Virus record (IMG/VR): IMGVR_UViG_3300020421_001669
Span: 62,001 to 126,000 of that record
Length of the DNA: 64,000 nt
Strand: one strand, 5' to 3'
Source: a virus
Below are positions 8,637-17,349 of the stretch, in pieces. The position numbers were made by a program, and so were the translations under genes. Below the pieces are notes generated by a model. It was not told the origin of the DNA, searched no databases, and saw only the letters and a program-made list of their open reading frames with translations. Numbering within the stretch: position 1 is the first letter of the stretch; each line of letters starts with the position of its first letter.

Positions 8637-9899
8637 ATGTATCTTTCAGAAGAAATCCAAAAAAAGTGGAGTCCAGTATTGGAACATCCCGACCTTGGCG
8701 AAATCAAGGATAGTTATCGTAAAGCGGTAACAGCTGTTATTCTTGAGAACCAAGAGAAGGCTCTTGCCGAAGAGAAAAATATCACTGAGGCAGTCCACGC
8801 AAATAATATGTCATCTGCGATTGACACTTATGACCCCATCCTTATCTCATTAGTAAGACGAGCTCTTCCTAATTTGATGGCGTATGATGTCTGTGGTGTT
8901 CAACCAATGACTGGCCCAACAGGTCTTATCTTTGCCATGAAGTCACATTACACCTCACAAACAGGTACAGAAGCTCTGTACAATGAGGCTGATACTGACT
9001 TTGCTGGTACAGGTACTCACGCTGGGTCTAATCCAGTTGACGGTTCATACACAACTGGTACTGGTATCACTAGAGACAACGCTGAGTTGTTAGGTGACAC
9101 AGTTACTTTGAACCAAATGGCGTTCTCAATCGAGAAAACAACTGTAACCGCTAAGTCAAGAGCACTTAAAGCAGAATATACTGTGGAACTTGCTCAAGAC
9201 CTTAAAGCAGTTCACGGTCTTGACGCTGAGTCAGAATTGTCAAACATTCTTTCTCAAGAAATTCTCGCTGAGATTAACAGAGAAGTAATTAGAACTATCT
9301 ACAAAGTTGCTAAGACAGGTGCTGCTTCGACTGCATCTGCTGGTACTTTCGACCTTGATGTTGATTCAAATGGTCGTTGGTCTGTAGAAAGATTCAAGGG
9401 TCTCTTGTTCAACATTGAACGAGATGCTAATGTTATCGCTCAAGATACTCGTAGAGGAAAAGGTAACTTCATCATCTGTTCTTCAGATGTTGCCTCTGCA
9501 CTTTCAATGGCTGGTGTACTAGACTACACTCCTGCTCTTGATACTAACTTGAATGTTGATGACACTGGTAACACTTTCGCCGGTACGCTTAATGGCCGAT
9601 ACAAAGTGTATGTTGACCCTTATTCTGCTAACACAGGTGCTGCTTCTCAGTTCTATGTTGTTGGTTATAAAGGAACTTCACCTTATGACGCTGGTCTGTT
9701 CTACTGTCCGTATGTTCCATTACAAATGGTTCGTGCAATTGACCCATCTACTTTCCAACCGAAAATCGGTTTCAAAACTAGATATGGTATGATTGCTAAC
9801 CCATTCGTAACACAATCAGATGGTACAACTGACGCAGATACCTTTACTGCTGATAGAAACCAGTACTACAGGTCTGTTAAGGTTTCCAACCTTATGTAA
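8637..9899 (+). CDS. 23: Major capsid protein gp23
   Basis: HK97-fold shell protein. 420 residues. Diagnostic segments: ISLVRRALPNLMAYDVCGVQPMTGPTGLIFAM near residues 70-100, FSIEKTTVTAKSRALKAEYT, ELAQDLKAVHGLDAESELSNILS, and the C-terminal RYGMIANPF. The N-terminal 60 or so residues are probably removed by gp21, as in T4. A strong terminator follows the stop codon. Codon choice is the cleanest of the window (GGT/GCT/AAC rich). Confidence 0.97.
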   Translation: MYLSEEIQKKWSPVLEHPDLGEIKDSYRKAVTAVILENQEKALAEEKNITEAVHANNMSSAIDTYDPILISLVRRALPNLMAYDVCGVQPMTGPTGLIFAMKSHYTSQTGTEALYNEADTDFAGTGTHAGSNPVDGSYTTGTGITRDNAELLGDTVTLNQMAFSIEKTTVTAKSRALKAEYTVELAQDLKAVHGLDAESELSNILSQEILAEINREVIRTIYKVAKTGAASTASAGTFDLDVDSNGRWSVERFKGLLFNIERDANVIAQDTRRGKGNFIICSSDVASALSMAGVLDYTPALDTNLNVDDTGNTFAGTLNGRYKVYVDPYSANTGAASQFYVVGYKGTSPYDAGLFYCPYVPLQMVRAIDPSTFQPKIGFKTRYGMIANPFVTQSDGTTDADTFTADRNQYYRSVKVSNLM

Positions 9900-9928
9900 T
9901 AAGAGTTGAGTTAATCAACCAAGTTTAG

Positions 9929-9957
9929 AGGGAGTCTTTCGAGACTCCCTTTTTTTT
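9929..9957 (+). terminator. Rho-independent terminator after capsid gene
   Basis: Perfect 9 bp stem AGGGAGTCT / AGACTCCCT (9929-9937 with 9942-9950) with a TTCG loop, followed by a run of eight T. It closes the head operon. Confidence 0.95.
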
Positions 9958-9961
9958 GGGC

Positions 9962-9990
9962 TTGACATTTGTTATAAATAGCAGTATAAT
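9962..9990 (+). promoter_or_regulatory. Consensus sigma70 promoter containing a late box
   Basis: TTGACA (9962-9967), 17-base spacer, TATAAT (9985-9990): an exact sigma70 consensus. The spacer holds TATAAATA (9973-9980), so host RNA polymerase and the gp55 form could both start here. It drives the tail completion gene, uvsY and uvsW. Confidence 0.85.
9973..9980 (+). promoter_or_regulatory. T4-type late promoter box inside the sigma70 spacer
   Basis: TATAAATA nested between the -35 and -10 of the consensus promoter; the late start would be about base 9986. Confidence 0.6.
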
Positions 9991-10014
9991 ATTAATCATT
10001 TTAGGTTTAGAACT

Positions 10015-10602
10015 ATGGCATACACAGTAAATCCATCGGTATCAGAAGGTAATTTTGCAGCCCAATCTGGCTCAGAACTTGATTACCTACGCCCTAATGG
10101 ATTCAAATTTCAAGTCCATAACATTCCAAATGTATCTTTCTTTTGTCAAGGTGCAAACATTCCCGATATGACTATTGGGTTTCCTGTACAAACAACACCA
10201 CTACAGGACATACCATTTCCCGGCGATAAGATTACTTTTGGTGACCTAAATATAAGATTCTTAATACAGGAAGATATGACAAACTATATCGAACTGTATA
10301 ACTGGTTGGTTGGATTAGGATTCCCAGAAAAACATTCTCAGTTCACAGAGTTTGTCAAGTCACAATCTTGGAGAACTGGTGGTCAAAAGACTGCAAAGAA
10401 TGAGGCAATAGGACAAGTGAGTGACGCGAGTCTATTTGTTTTGGATTCTAATAACAACCCCAACATGGAAATATTATTCAGAGATGCTTTTCCAATTGCA
10501 CTGAGTGGACTAGATTTTGATATATCTGGTGGAGACTCACCATACTTTACTGGACTTGCATCTTTCAAATATAGGATATTTAATATTAAATCTGTAACTT
10601 AA
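10015..10602 (+). CDS. 3: Tail completion / sheath stabiliser protein, gp3-like
   Basis: 195 residues, with a tail-tube-type fold: NGFKFQVHNIPNVSFFCQGANIPD, then PFPGDKITFGDLNIRFLIQEDMTNYIELYNWL. In cyanophage-type genomes gp3 (tail terminator) follows gp23 and precedes uvsY, and the context here is the same. A related tube-initiator such as gp54 cannot be ruled out from sequence alone, since these share the fold. The ATG lies 25 bases after the TATAAT box, with only a weak AGG ribosome site. Confidence 0.65.
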   Translation: MAYTVNPSVSEGNFAAQSGSELDYLRPNGFKFQVHNIPNVSFFCQGANIPDMTIGFPVQTTPLQDIPFPGDKITFGDLNIRFLIQEDMTNYIELYNWLVGLGFPEKHSQFTEFVKSQSWRTGGQKTAKNEAIGQVSDASLFVLDSNNNPNMEILFRDAFPIALSGLDFDISGGDSPYFTGLASFKYRIFNIKSVT

Positions 10603-10618
10603 CATTGAAGGATATATT

Positions 10619-11062
10619 ATGGCTACATTGAATGAACTTCAAGATATGTGGGCTGAAGATTGTAAAATCGATGAACTAGACCTTGGTTCAGCATCTACTA
10701 ACACACCAAATCTTCACGCAAAATATGTAACCCATCTCGCTAACTTTAAATTACAATTAAGAAAAGCGCAGTCGGACTTGGCAAGACTTGAAAGAGTTAA
10801 GTCAGAATACTTTCGTGGAGAACTATCCAAAGAGGAACTTGACCAATTAGGTTGGGAACCTTGGTACAAAAATTCCGTACTTAAATCTGACATGAGGTCA
10901 GTATTAGATGGAGATGGAGATATCATAAAACAACAAGATAAAATTTGGTACTTAGAAACAACGGTAGACTTTTTGGACAGGGTATTGCGTAGTTTAAATT
11001 CGAGGACTTGGGACATCAAGAATGCTGTTGAATGGAACAAGACACAATCTGGCCTATTATGA
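10619..11062 (+). CDS. uvsY: UvsY recombination mediator
   Basis: Loads the UvsX recombinase on SSB-coated ssDNA. 147 residues (T4: 137). Helical throughout. The pattern LNELQDMWAEDCKID, the central LRKAQSDLARLERVKSEYF with GELSKEEL, and LETTVDFLDRVLRSLNSRTWDIKNA matches UvsY. It sits next to uvsW, as in T4. The stop overlaps the uvsW start as ATGA. Confidence 0.88.
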   Translation: MATLNELQDMWAEDCKIDELDLGSASTNTPNLHAKYVTHLANFKLQLRKAQSDLARLERVKSEYFRGELSKEELDQLGWEPWYKNSVLKSDMRSVLDGDGDIIKQQDKIWYLETTVDFLDRVLRSLNSRTWDIKNAVEWNKTQSGLL

Positions 11063-12543
11063 TCTTTATAAAACAGAAAGACCATGTGCATATGCATGTG
11101 GAAGCCTCAGATGAAGGTATAACAAAGGAGATATCAGACTTCTTTACCTTTGAAGTGCCTGGCGCTTCCTTTATGCCGTCATATAGAAACCGTCATTGGG
11201 ATGGTAAGATTCGCCTGTACAATTTGTCCAGACGCGAACTGTATGTTGGTCTTTTGCCTTACCTATTAGAGTTTGCAAAACAACTTGACTATCCAGTTAG
11301 GGTAGAGATGGGTGAGATTGGTGAAGAGATGTCACGCGATGAGGTCAAAGAATTCGCCAGTAAATTAAAACTTCATAGTAACTGGAAACCTATTCAGATA
11401 AGAGACTACCAAGAAGACGCGGTGTTCGATGCAATCAACGGTGGCAGAACTCTTTTACTTTCCCCTACCGCTAGTGGTAAGTCCCTCATAATATACAATC
11501 TGGCGCGATATCATCACGCCTTAGGACGAAAACAACTTATTGTAGTCCCTACTACCAGTTTGGTTGAACAAATGTACGGAGACTTCGCTGATTACTCCAC
11601 ACACAATGGTTTTGATGTATCAAAGTACTGTCATAGGATATATGGTGGTAAAGAGAAAACAAACAAAGCGGACATTGTTATATCTACATGGCAATCTATT
11701 TACAAGTATCCAAAGAAATGGTTTGAAGAATTTGATGTAGTGTATGGTGATGAAGCACACCTATTTAAAGCAAAGTCTTTGATGACTCTTATGGATAAAT
11801 GTACCAACGCCAGATTTAGAATAGGTACTACTGGTACACTAGATGGTACACAGACGCATAGATTAGTCCTAGAAGGAGTCTTTGGTAAAGTATATAAGGT
11901 TACTACCACAAAGAAACTTATGGACAAGAAGGAACTTGCAGACCTTAAAATTATATGTATGTTAATAGACTATCCAGATGAAGAAAGAAAACTTGTATCT
12001 AAGATGCCTTATAAAGAAGAGATGGATTTTATAGTAGGACACGCGGGCAGAAATGATATTATAAGTAAACTTACCGTAGCACAGAAGGGCAACACACTTT
12101 TATTATATCAGTATGTAGAAAAACATGGCGCGGTACTACATAAAATGATATCTGAAATGACTAATCGCCCAGTTCATTTTGTATATGGTGGTACGGAAAC
12201 AGACCAAAGAGAACAGATTAGAGCATTGACAGAAAAATCTGACGATACCATTATCATTGCCAGTTACGGAACCTTTTCTACAGGTATAAATATTAGAAAC
12301 CTTAACAATATTGTATTTGCCTCACCTAGTAAGAGTAGAATCAGAAACTTACAGTCTATTGGTAGAGGTCTTAGAAAAAGTGAAGTCAAGACAAAGTGTA
12401 ACTTGTTTGACATAGGTGATGACCTTTCTTGGAAACAAAGAAAAAATTATACACTCAATCACCTTTTAGAAAGAATTAAAATGTACAATGAAGAATCCTT
12501 TGATTATAAAGTGGTTAAATTAGATTCAAGAGGAAAGATATGA
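11059..12543 (+). CDS. uvsW: UvsW RNA-DNA / DNA helicase
   Basis: SF2 helicase that unwinds R-loops and branched DNA and shifts replication from origin- to recombination-driven. 494 residues (T4: 503). I place the start at the ATGA overlap with uvsY rather than the earlier in-frame ATG at 11032. Seen: N-terminal FFTFEVPGASFMPSYRNRHWDG, motif I SPTASGKS, Ia PTTSLVEQM, II GDEAH (variant DEAH box), III TTGT, V ASYGTFSTGINI, VI QSIGRGLRK. An intragenic TATAAATA occurs at 12285-12292. Confidence 0.95.
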   Translation: MIFIKQKDHVHMHVEASDEGITKEISDFFTFEVPGASFMPSYRNRHWDGKIRLYNLSRRELYVGLLPYLLEFAKQLDYPVRVEMGEIGEEMSRDEVKEFASKLKLHSNWKPIQIRDYQEDAVFDAINGGRTLLLSPTASGKSLIIYNLARYHHALGRKQLIVVPTTSLVEQMYGDFADYSTHNGFDVSKYCHRIYGGKEKTNKADIVISTWQSIYKYPKKWFEEFDVVYGDEAHLFKAKSLMTLMDKCTNARFRIGTTGTLDGTQTHRLVLEGVFGKVYKVTTTKKLMDKKELADLKIICMLIDYPDEERKLVSKMPYKEEMDFIVGHAGRNDIISKLTVAQKGNTLLLYQYVEKHGAVLHKMISEMTNRPVHFVYGGTETDQREQIRALTEKSDDTIIIASYGTFSTGINIRNLNNIVFASPSKSRIRNLQSIGRGLRKSEVKTKCNLFDIGDDLSWKQRKNYTLNHLLERIKMYNEESFDYKVVKLDSRGKI

Positions 12544-12962
12544 TAAGCGAACCAAAAATAATTATCTTTGATAGTGGACTACAGATAGTCGCTGATGTAG
12601 AAGAGACAGATAATCTTGATGCTCTCGGAAAACTTAAAGTTCATTTCCCTATGGAAATTATGAGAATGCCTGTGTCCATGACACATGAAGCATATTCTAT
12701 CAGACCGTGGATGTCATTCTCAGACGGAACTGAATTTGAAATTAATAAAAATAATATAGTTGCAATCGCGCCTTTAAGTGAGGGATATCGAGAAGGGTAT
12801 TATAATCTTAAAGATGGGTATTTCAACAAACCAGAAGGTTTGCCCTCCCCAGAATTAATTGATGAGTATGAAGAAGAGTGGGAAGAAAACCGAATGGATG
12901 AAGATACTATCAAAGAAATGATAGACGATATTATTGGAAGAAAGAAAAGGATATTACACTAG
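12540..12962 (+). CDS. Small Sm-like domain protein (paralogue A)
   Basis: 140 residues of unknown function. The first 90 residues form beta strands (KIIIFDSGLQIVADVEETD, then SIRPWMSFSDGTEFEINKNNIVAIAPL) laid out like an Sm/Hfq barrel: G-x-x-I after the first turn and a final I-V-x-I-x-P strand. The C-terminus is acidic. It resembles the products at 34236 and 42610 in layout. It overlaps uvsW by 4 bases, so it is co-translated with it. RNA binding is inference from fold resemblance only. Confidence 0.5.
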   Translation: MISEPKIIIFDSGLQIVADVEETDNLDALGKLKVHFPMEIMRMPVSMTHEAYSIRPWMSFSDGTEFEINKNNIVAIAPLSEGYREGYYNLKDGYFNKPEGLPSPELIDEYEEEWEENRMDEDTIKEMIDDIIGRKKRILH

Positions 12963-13041
12963 ATATAGCTATCCTTAGAGGACAACCAATTATACACAAA
13001 ATTCCAAGCAGATGTCAAGTAAAATTTTATCTTTTTTTCGC

Positions 13042-13070
13042 TTGACTTTTGCATAACTTTACTATAGAAT
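13042..13070 (+). promoter_or_regulatory. Promoter for the gp55 gene
   Basis: TTGACT (13042-13047), 17 bases, TAGAAT (13065-13070). Shares the TTGACTTTTG extended -35 with other promoters of the window. The predicted start (about 13077) is only about 4 bases before the chosen gp55 start codon. Confidence 0.7.
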
Positions 13071-13080
13071 GGGTAACATT

Positions 13081-13689
13081 ATGACTAAAAAATCAGAAAC
13101 TAATAGACACTATGTCAACAACAAGGAATTTCTTGCCGCTATGACCGAGTATCGGGAGTCCCGATTGGCCGCAGAGGAGAAGGGAGAATCCAAACCGCGT
13201 GTGACAGAGTACATTGGGGAGTGTTTTGTAAAAATCGCAAATCACTTGGCATACAAATCAAATTTTGTAAACTATACATTCAGAGAAGAAATGATTTTGG
13301 ATGGTATAGAAAACTGTATCACATACATTGATAACTTCAATCCAGAAAAGTCAAAGAATCCGTTTGCATATTTTACGCAGATTACATACTATGCTTTTCT
13401 AAGAAGGATACAAAAAGAAAAGAAACAACTTGACACTAAGTACAAGTACATCCAGAACCTTGACATGCAATCTATCATAGATGGTGAAGAGGGACAGGGT
13501 GGTGGTTCTGCTGATTTCATTGAATACATGAAGAAACAAATCGATGAAGCGGAAAAACATAATGCTCAATACGCAGAACAAGATAAGAAGGTTCCTAAAA
13601 GGCGTCCAAAATATCTGGATGACAAAGAAGCAATGAAGATGGCAAAGGAGAAAATACCAGAGTTGAAAGATGCAGAAAAAAGTACTTGA
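13081..13689 (+). CDS. 55: Late-transcription sigma factor gp55
   Basis: Recognises TATAAATA late promoters and, in T4, is tethered to the sliding clamp. 202 residues (T4: 185). Matches T4 gp55 in HYVNNKEFLAAM, YTFREEMILDGIENCITYIDNF, KSKNPFAYFTQITYYAFLRRI and KEKKQLDTKYKY, the sigma region 2 equivalent. I start at 13081 because the upstream ATG at 13069 would lie inside the -10 of the promoter. The 3' end overlaps the next promoter. The many TATAAATA boxes in this window are its likely targets. Confidence 0.93.
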   Translation: MTKKSETNRHYVNNKEFLAAMTEYRESRLAAEEKGESKPRVTEYIGECFVKIANHLAYKSNFVNYTFREEMILDGIENCITYIDNFNPEKSKNPFAYFTQITYYAFLRRIQKEKKQLDTKYKYIQNLDMQSIIDGEEGQGGGSADFIEYMKKQIDEAEKHNAQYAEQDKKVPKRRPKYLDDKEAMKMAKEKIPELKDAEKST

Positions 13690-13714
13690 CTTTTGCCCTC
13701 AGATAGCGTATAAT
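13686..13714 (+). promoter_or_regulatory. Promoter for the 13.7-17 kb accessory operon
   Basis: TTGACT (13686-13691), 17 bases, perfect TATAAT (13709-13714); the spacer begins TTTGCCCTC as in sister promoters. It overlaps the gp55 stop. The leader of about 32 bases carries TTGGAG. Confidence 0.85.
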
Positions 13715-13752
13715 GTTTAGTTATATAAAGTTTAATTGGAGTTTTCTTTATC

Positions 13753-14292
13753 ATGAACATATTTTATTTACATAAAACCCCTACCGTATCAGTAAAAATG
13801 CATTGCGACAAACATGTCGTGAAGATGGTTATTGAGTACGCTCAGTTATTGTCTACTGCCCATAGGATGTTGGATGGTACACAATGGATTGATGCATCTA
13901 GTGGTAGGAGAATCAAACGGTGGCGACTAGACAATTCCAACATGGATGGTGTCCTATACAAAGCGTCACATATCAATCACCCATCTGCTATATGGGTTCG
14001 TCAAAACAATTCCCAGTATCAATACATGTACAACATGTTTACTAATCTTTGTGATGAGTACACATACAGGTACGGTAAAATACACATGACTGATTCTAAG
14101 TTGCGTGAATTGTTATCCGAGACACCAAAGAACATACCAACTGGTTCTTGGGTTGAACCACCACAATGTATGCCAGATTACTGTAAACAGTCCAACGCTC
14201 TTGATGGGTACAGAACCTATTACAGAGAAGAGAAAAAGGGTTTCGCTAAGTGGACTAACCGCGATGTACCAGAGTTTATGAATGTCGCATGA
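13753..14292 (+). CDS. Conserved phage protein of unknown function
   Basis: 179 residues. Highly patterned sequence with HCDKHVVKMVIEYAQLLSTAHR near the N-terminus, HINHPSAIWVR in the middle and PPQCMPDYCK then YRTYYREEKKGFAKWTNRDVPEF at the end. Conserved His, Cys and Trp suggest an enzyme or metal binding, but I know of no function. This family is widespread in marine T4-like phages by recollection. First gene of an operon whose members overlap as ATGA. Confidence 0.8.
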   Translation: MNIFYLHKTPTVSVKMHCDKHVVKMVIEYAQLLSTAHRMLDGTQWIDASSGRRIKRWRLDNSNMDGVLYKASHINHPSAIWVRQNNSQYQYMYNMFTNLCDEYTYRYGKIHMTDSKLRELLSETPKNIPTGSWVEPPQCMPDYCKQSNALDGYRTYYREEKKGFAKWTNRDVPEFMNVA

Positions 14293-15401
14293 TATTATCA
14301 AAAGAAGATACGATATATGCTAGTAAGATAGTTGTTGATTACTTCTCAAAGTTTGAGAGGATTGACGATTACTTTCGTGCAAGAAAAATCGAAAGGGTGA
14401 AGGCATTGCCTCCACCCCTTTTTGGTATGAGCGTAGAGGATGACATGTTCCAGAGTTGGGATATGCATCCAGAAGAAATGAATTTTGAAGTTGTTCAAAT
14501 GAACAACGAGGTGTTTGACCAGATGTTAGAGATGACTGCATCTTTTTCACCAGACCAAGCGCCAGGCAAAGAATTAAAACTGATTGTGAAGGAAACGAAT
14601 ACAAACACAGCAGTTGGTTTTATCAAGTTGGGGTCACCGTTAATAAACTCCAAACCAAGGAATGATTTTCTTGGTGGTGTCCCCGACTTGCCTATCTTCA
14701 ACAAGAGGGCAATCATGGGGTTTAATATAGTTCCAGTACAACCATTTGGATTTAATTATCTAGGTGGTAAGTTACTGGCTGCCATTTGTTGTTCACATGA
14801 AGTACGAAGGATGTTGAACAAGAAATATAATACAGAGTTCTGTTTGTTTGAGACTACATCTTTATATGGTAACATAAAGGGTGCTAGTATGTACGATGGT
14901 ATGAAACCCTTCCTAAGATACAAGGGAGATACCATGTCATCATTCTTACTGACTATGGGTGAAGAGATTTATTTTCATCTACGCGATTGGTTTGAAGAAA
15001 AGAATGGTGGTGAAGTTCTTATTCATAAAGGTGCATCTAGTAGAAAACTAAAATACCAAACAAAGATGATTCAAGTTCTCAAGGCAAATCTAAAAGAACA
15101 TGATACAAAAGCATATGAGATGTTTGATAGTGTAATCAAAAAGTCAACCGATGTGACCACACAAAAAAGATTTTATATGTCAGAGTACGGATACAAAAAT
15201 GTACGCGAAGTTCTTTTAGGTAAGACAGAAACACTAGAAAAGGCAGAAAACTTTGACAGGTTTGAACTAGAAAATGTCATTGATTGGTGGAGAAAGAAAG
15301 CCGTCAAAAGATATGACAACTTGGTATCAGATGGAAGAATACGAAAAGATTTGGAAGTCTGGAATTCTGAAACAATTGACAAAATAGATATAATAAGATG
15401 A
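14289..15401 (+). CDS. DUF4338-like (DruA-related?) phage protein
   Basis: 370 residues. The central part (AVGFIKLGSPLIN, then GFNYLGGKLLAAICCSHEVRRML, then CLFETTSLYG) resembles the acyltransferase-like DUF4338 fold, known best from the DruA protein of Druantia defence systems. The C-terminal 120 residues are helical and charged. Assignment rests on motif resemblance from memory and is uncertain. It overlaps both neighbours by 4 bases, so it is translated within the accessory operon. Confidence 0.5.
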   Translation: MILSKEDTIYASKIVVDYFSKFERIDDYFRARKIERVKALPPPLFGMSVEDDMFQSWDMHPEEMNFEVVQMNNEVFDQMLEMTASFSPDQAPGKELKLIVKETNTNTAVGFIKLGSPLINSKPRNDFLGGVPDLPIFNKRAIMGFNIVPVQPFGFNYLGGKLLAAICCSHEVRRMLNKKYNTEFCLFETTSLYGNIKGASMYDGMKPFLRYKGDTMSSFLLTMGEEIYFHLRDWFEEKNGGEVLIHKGASSRKLKYQTKMIQVLKANLKEHDTKAYEMFDSVIKKSTDVTTQKRFYMSEYGYKNVREVLLGKTETLEKAENFDRFELENVIDWWRKKAVKRYDNLVSDGRIRKDLEVWNSETIDKIDIIR

Positions 15402-15649
15402 ACATAGAAATTTATTCAAAACCAGATTGTCCCTACTGTGACAGGGCAGTGTTTATTGCACAACAAATAATTCAAGAAACAACACACATCAAGTATGAAA
15501 AGAAAATGTTAGATGAAGATTTTACATTTGACGAATTACTTGAGAAATCACCCAACGCGAAAACCTTCCCACAGATATTTGTGGATGGTGAACTCATTGG
15601 TGGATTTAATGAATTTGAAAAAATGGAATGGTGGGCAGACAGACAATGA
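15398..15649 (+). CDS. grx: Glutaredoxin
   Basis: Thioredoxin-fold reductant, 83 residues. Active site CPYC at residues 11-14 (SKPDCPYCDRA), cis-Pro region KTFPQIFVDGELIGGFNEF. Probable electron donor to the phage ribonucleotide reductase encoded at 60.7-64 kb, as for T4 NrdC; this link is inferred. ATGA overlaps at both ends. Confidence 0.95.
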   Translation: MNIEIYSKPDCPYCDRAVFIAQQIIQETTHIKYEKKMLDEDFTFDELLEKSPNAKTFPQIFVDGELIGGFNEFEKMEWWADRQ

Positions 15650-16053
15650 AAATAGGATTCACTTGCGGTGCATTTGATTTACTACACGCTGGTCATGTTG
15701 TTATGCTTCAAGAAGCAAAAAACAATTGTGACTTTTTAATTGTGGGATTACAAACAGACCCCACACTGGATAGGTCAGACAAAAACAAACCTGTTCAAAG
15801 TATATACGAAAGATATATTCAGTTGCATGGTATAGAAGCTGTAGATGAAGTTATACCATATGACAGAGAAGCATCTTTGATGGATATACTAACCACAAAA
15901 CCAATTGATATAAGATTTGTAGGCGAAGAATATAAAGATAAACAATTTACAGGACAACACTTGGATATAGAAATTTATTATACAAGTAGGACACACACTT
16001 TTTCTTCTACAGATTTGAGGAAACGAGTACAGAATGCTCCTAAACCAAAATGA
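15646..16053 (+). CDS. Cytidylyltransferase (glycerol-3-phosphate type)
   Basis: 135 residues from the ATG overlapping the glutaredoxin stop. GAFDLLHAGHVVMLQEAK is the HxGH nucleotidyltransferase signature, and RTHTFSSTDLRKR is the second conserved motif (RTxxxSTT type). TagD/RfaE2-like enzymes activate glycerol phosphate or sugar phosphates with CTP or ATP; the substrate is unknown. With the cupin and glycosyltransferase-like genes that follow, it may act on a surface glycan or small carbohydrate. Overlaps the next gene by 20 bases. Confidence 0.85.
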   Translation: MKIGFTCGAFDLLHAGHVVMLQEAKNNCDFLIVGLQTDPTLDRSDKNKPVQSIYERYIQLHGIEAVDEVIPYDREASLMDILTTKPIDIRFVGEEYKDKQFTGQHLDIEIYYTSRTHTFSSTDLRKRVQNAPKPK

Positions 16054-16366
16054 TATTGGTGGATATGTTGCTAAGGAAGACGATAGGTATATCGTCAAGG
16101 ACAATCCTTTTGGCAACACACTAGTAATTAGTAGTACGCGACTGCATGGTGGACAGGAAACCACTGGACACGAACATGATGGTCAAGAAGAGGTATATTT
16201 TTTTATTGAAGGTGAAGGTATCATAGAATTGGATTCTTTATACACCCATGTTAAGGCTGGTGATATAGTTCCAATCCAAGATGGTGTCTTTCACAAAGTT
16301 TATAATAGTTCAGATGACAATGATTTATATTTCATTTGTGTGTTTGACGGAAAGAGAAGAGTATGA
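16034..16366 (+). CDS. Single-domain cupin
   Basis: 110 residues. Cupin motif 1 with metal ligands H46, H48 and E53 (GHEHDGQEEVYFFIEGEG) and motif 2 with H87 (GDIVPIQDGVFHKV). Likely a sugar-phosphate isomerase-type or small-molecule-binding cupin. It overlaps the upstream cytidylyltransferase by 20 bases. The same pairing recurs as a fused gene at 29011. Confidence 0.85.
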   Translation: MLLNQNDIGGYVAKEDDRYIVKDNPFGNTLVISSTRLHGGQETTGHEHDGQEEVYFFIEGEGIIELDSLYTHVKAGDIVPIQDGVFHKVYNSSDDNDLYFICVFDGKRRV

Positions 16367-17349
16367 AAATAACATGTGCTAGATTGCGGTCTAATGTAAA
16401 GTATGAAGGCCCACTACAAACGGTACTAGATAGTTTCTTAGAGAACTATGTAAAGTGGATGAGGGCAAACCCCCAACACCAGTACGATACATATAACATA
16501 TCCTTTGATGGTACAAGACCTAAAAGAACACCAGAGACAATAGAATGGGCTGACGCGATAGTAATCCCTAGTGATAGTGAGTTTAGATATCATGGTGAGT
16601 TACAAATGAATCCAAAAGACTTGGCGAAGTCACAGTCTCACATGGATAACATTATACCATTCTTCAAGGACAAACATGTCATTGTCATGAGAAGTGATAG
16701 GGGTGATACTGAACAACTATATAGAGAAGAGACACTACAGAATGTTCCAATAAAATCTTACACAGAGATTGATGAGATTGATTTTCCAGGCAACATTCAT
16801 GGAATGAAGTATCACTTTATAAGAAACAAATTTGGTAACCCACTATTCACTACGGCAAAGAGAACTGACTTTGGATATTGGGGGCGCATGAAGACAGGAT
16901 GTGACCGCGATAAAATTATTAGAAAGATTTACCGTGACCCAGATTTAACCACTTGTTTGATTGGTGGATTTCCATCTGGTATTCAAAGACAATCATCGTG
17001 GATAAAGGATTGGAACCAATTGTATCCCATGTTAGAACCATGTAGATGGACACTGTGTTTCAATTGGAAGGATGAGACTGCTACCACCTCTAGGTATGTA
17101 GAGGCACTTGCAATTGGAATGATACCATTTGTCTGGCAACAATACGACAAGAACAATACATACAACATAGACCCTTGGCAAAGAATAGAAGACTTTGATG
17201 ATTTAAAATCTAAGGTCATGGAACTGAGGGATGAAAGTGTACTAGAGAGAAAACTTGAATTGTATAGAATGAACTATAATGAGAAACTATTATCCCTTGG
17301 TGGATACTACGATATTTTTAAAGGAAAAATGAACAAGGTTATTACATGA
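16363..17349 (+). CDS. Glycosyltransferase-like protein
   Basis: 328 residues. The C-terminal portion (DETATTSRYVEALAIGMIPFVW) resembles the donor-binding half of GT-B glycosyltransferases, where a conserved Glu lies in an EAL/G-x-x-P context. The N-terminal part (WADAIVIPSDSEFRYHG) is Rossmann-like. No exact family recognised. Neighbouring cytidylyltransferase and cupin genes support a role in carbohydrate chemistry. ATGA overlaps at both ends. Confidence 0.55.
   Translation: MKITCARLRSNVKYEGPLQTVLDSFLENYVKWMRANPQHQYDTYNISFDGTRPKRTPETIEWADAIVIPSDSEFRYHGELQMNPKDLAKSQSHMDNIIPFFKDKHVIVMRSDRGDTEQLYREETLQNVPIKSYTEIDEIDFPGNIHGMKYHFIRNKFGNPLFTTAKRTDFGYWGRMKTGCDRDKIIRKIYRDPDLTTCLIGGFPSGIQRQSSWIKDWNQLYPMLEPCRWTLCFNWKDETATTSRYVEALAIGMIPFVWQQYDKNNTYNIDPWQRIEDFDDLKSKVMELRDESVLERKLELYRMNYNEKLLSLGGYYDIFKGKMNKVIT

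Noticed and set aside
12285-12292. TATAAATA inside uvsW as a late promoter
   Set aside because: It is inside coding sequence, codes for conserved helicase motif V residues, and the next gene is translationally coupled; chance occurrence is likely.
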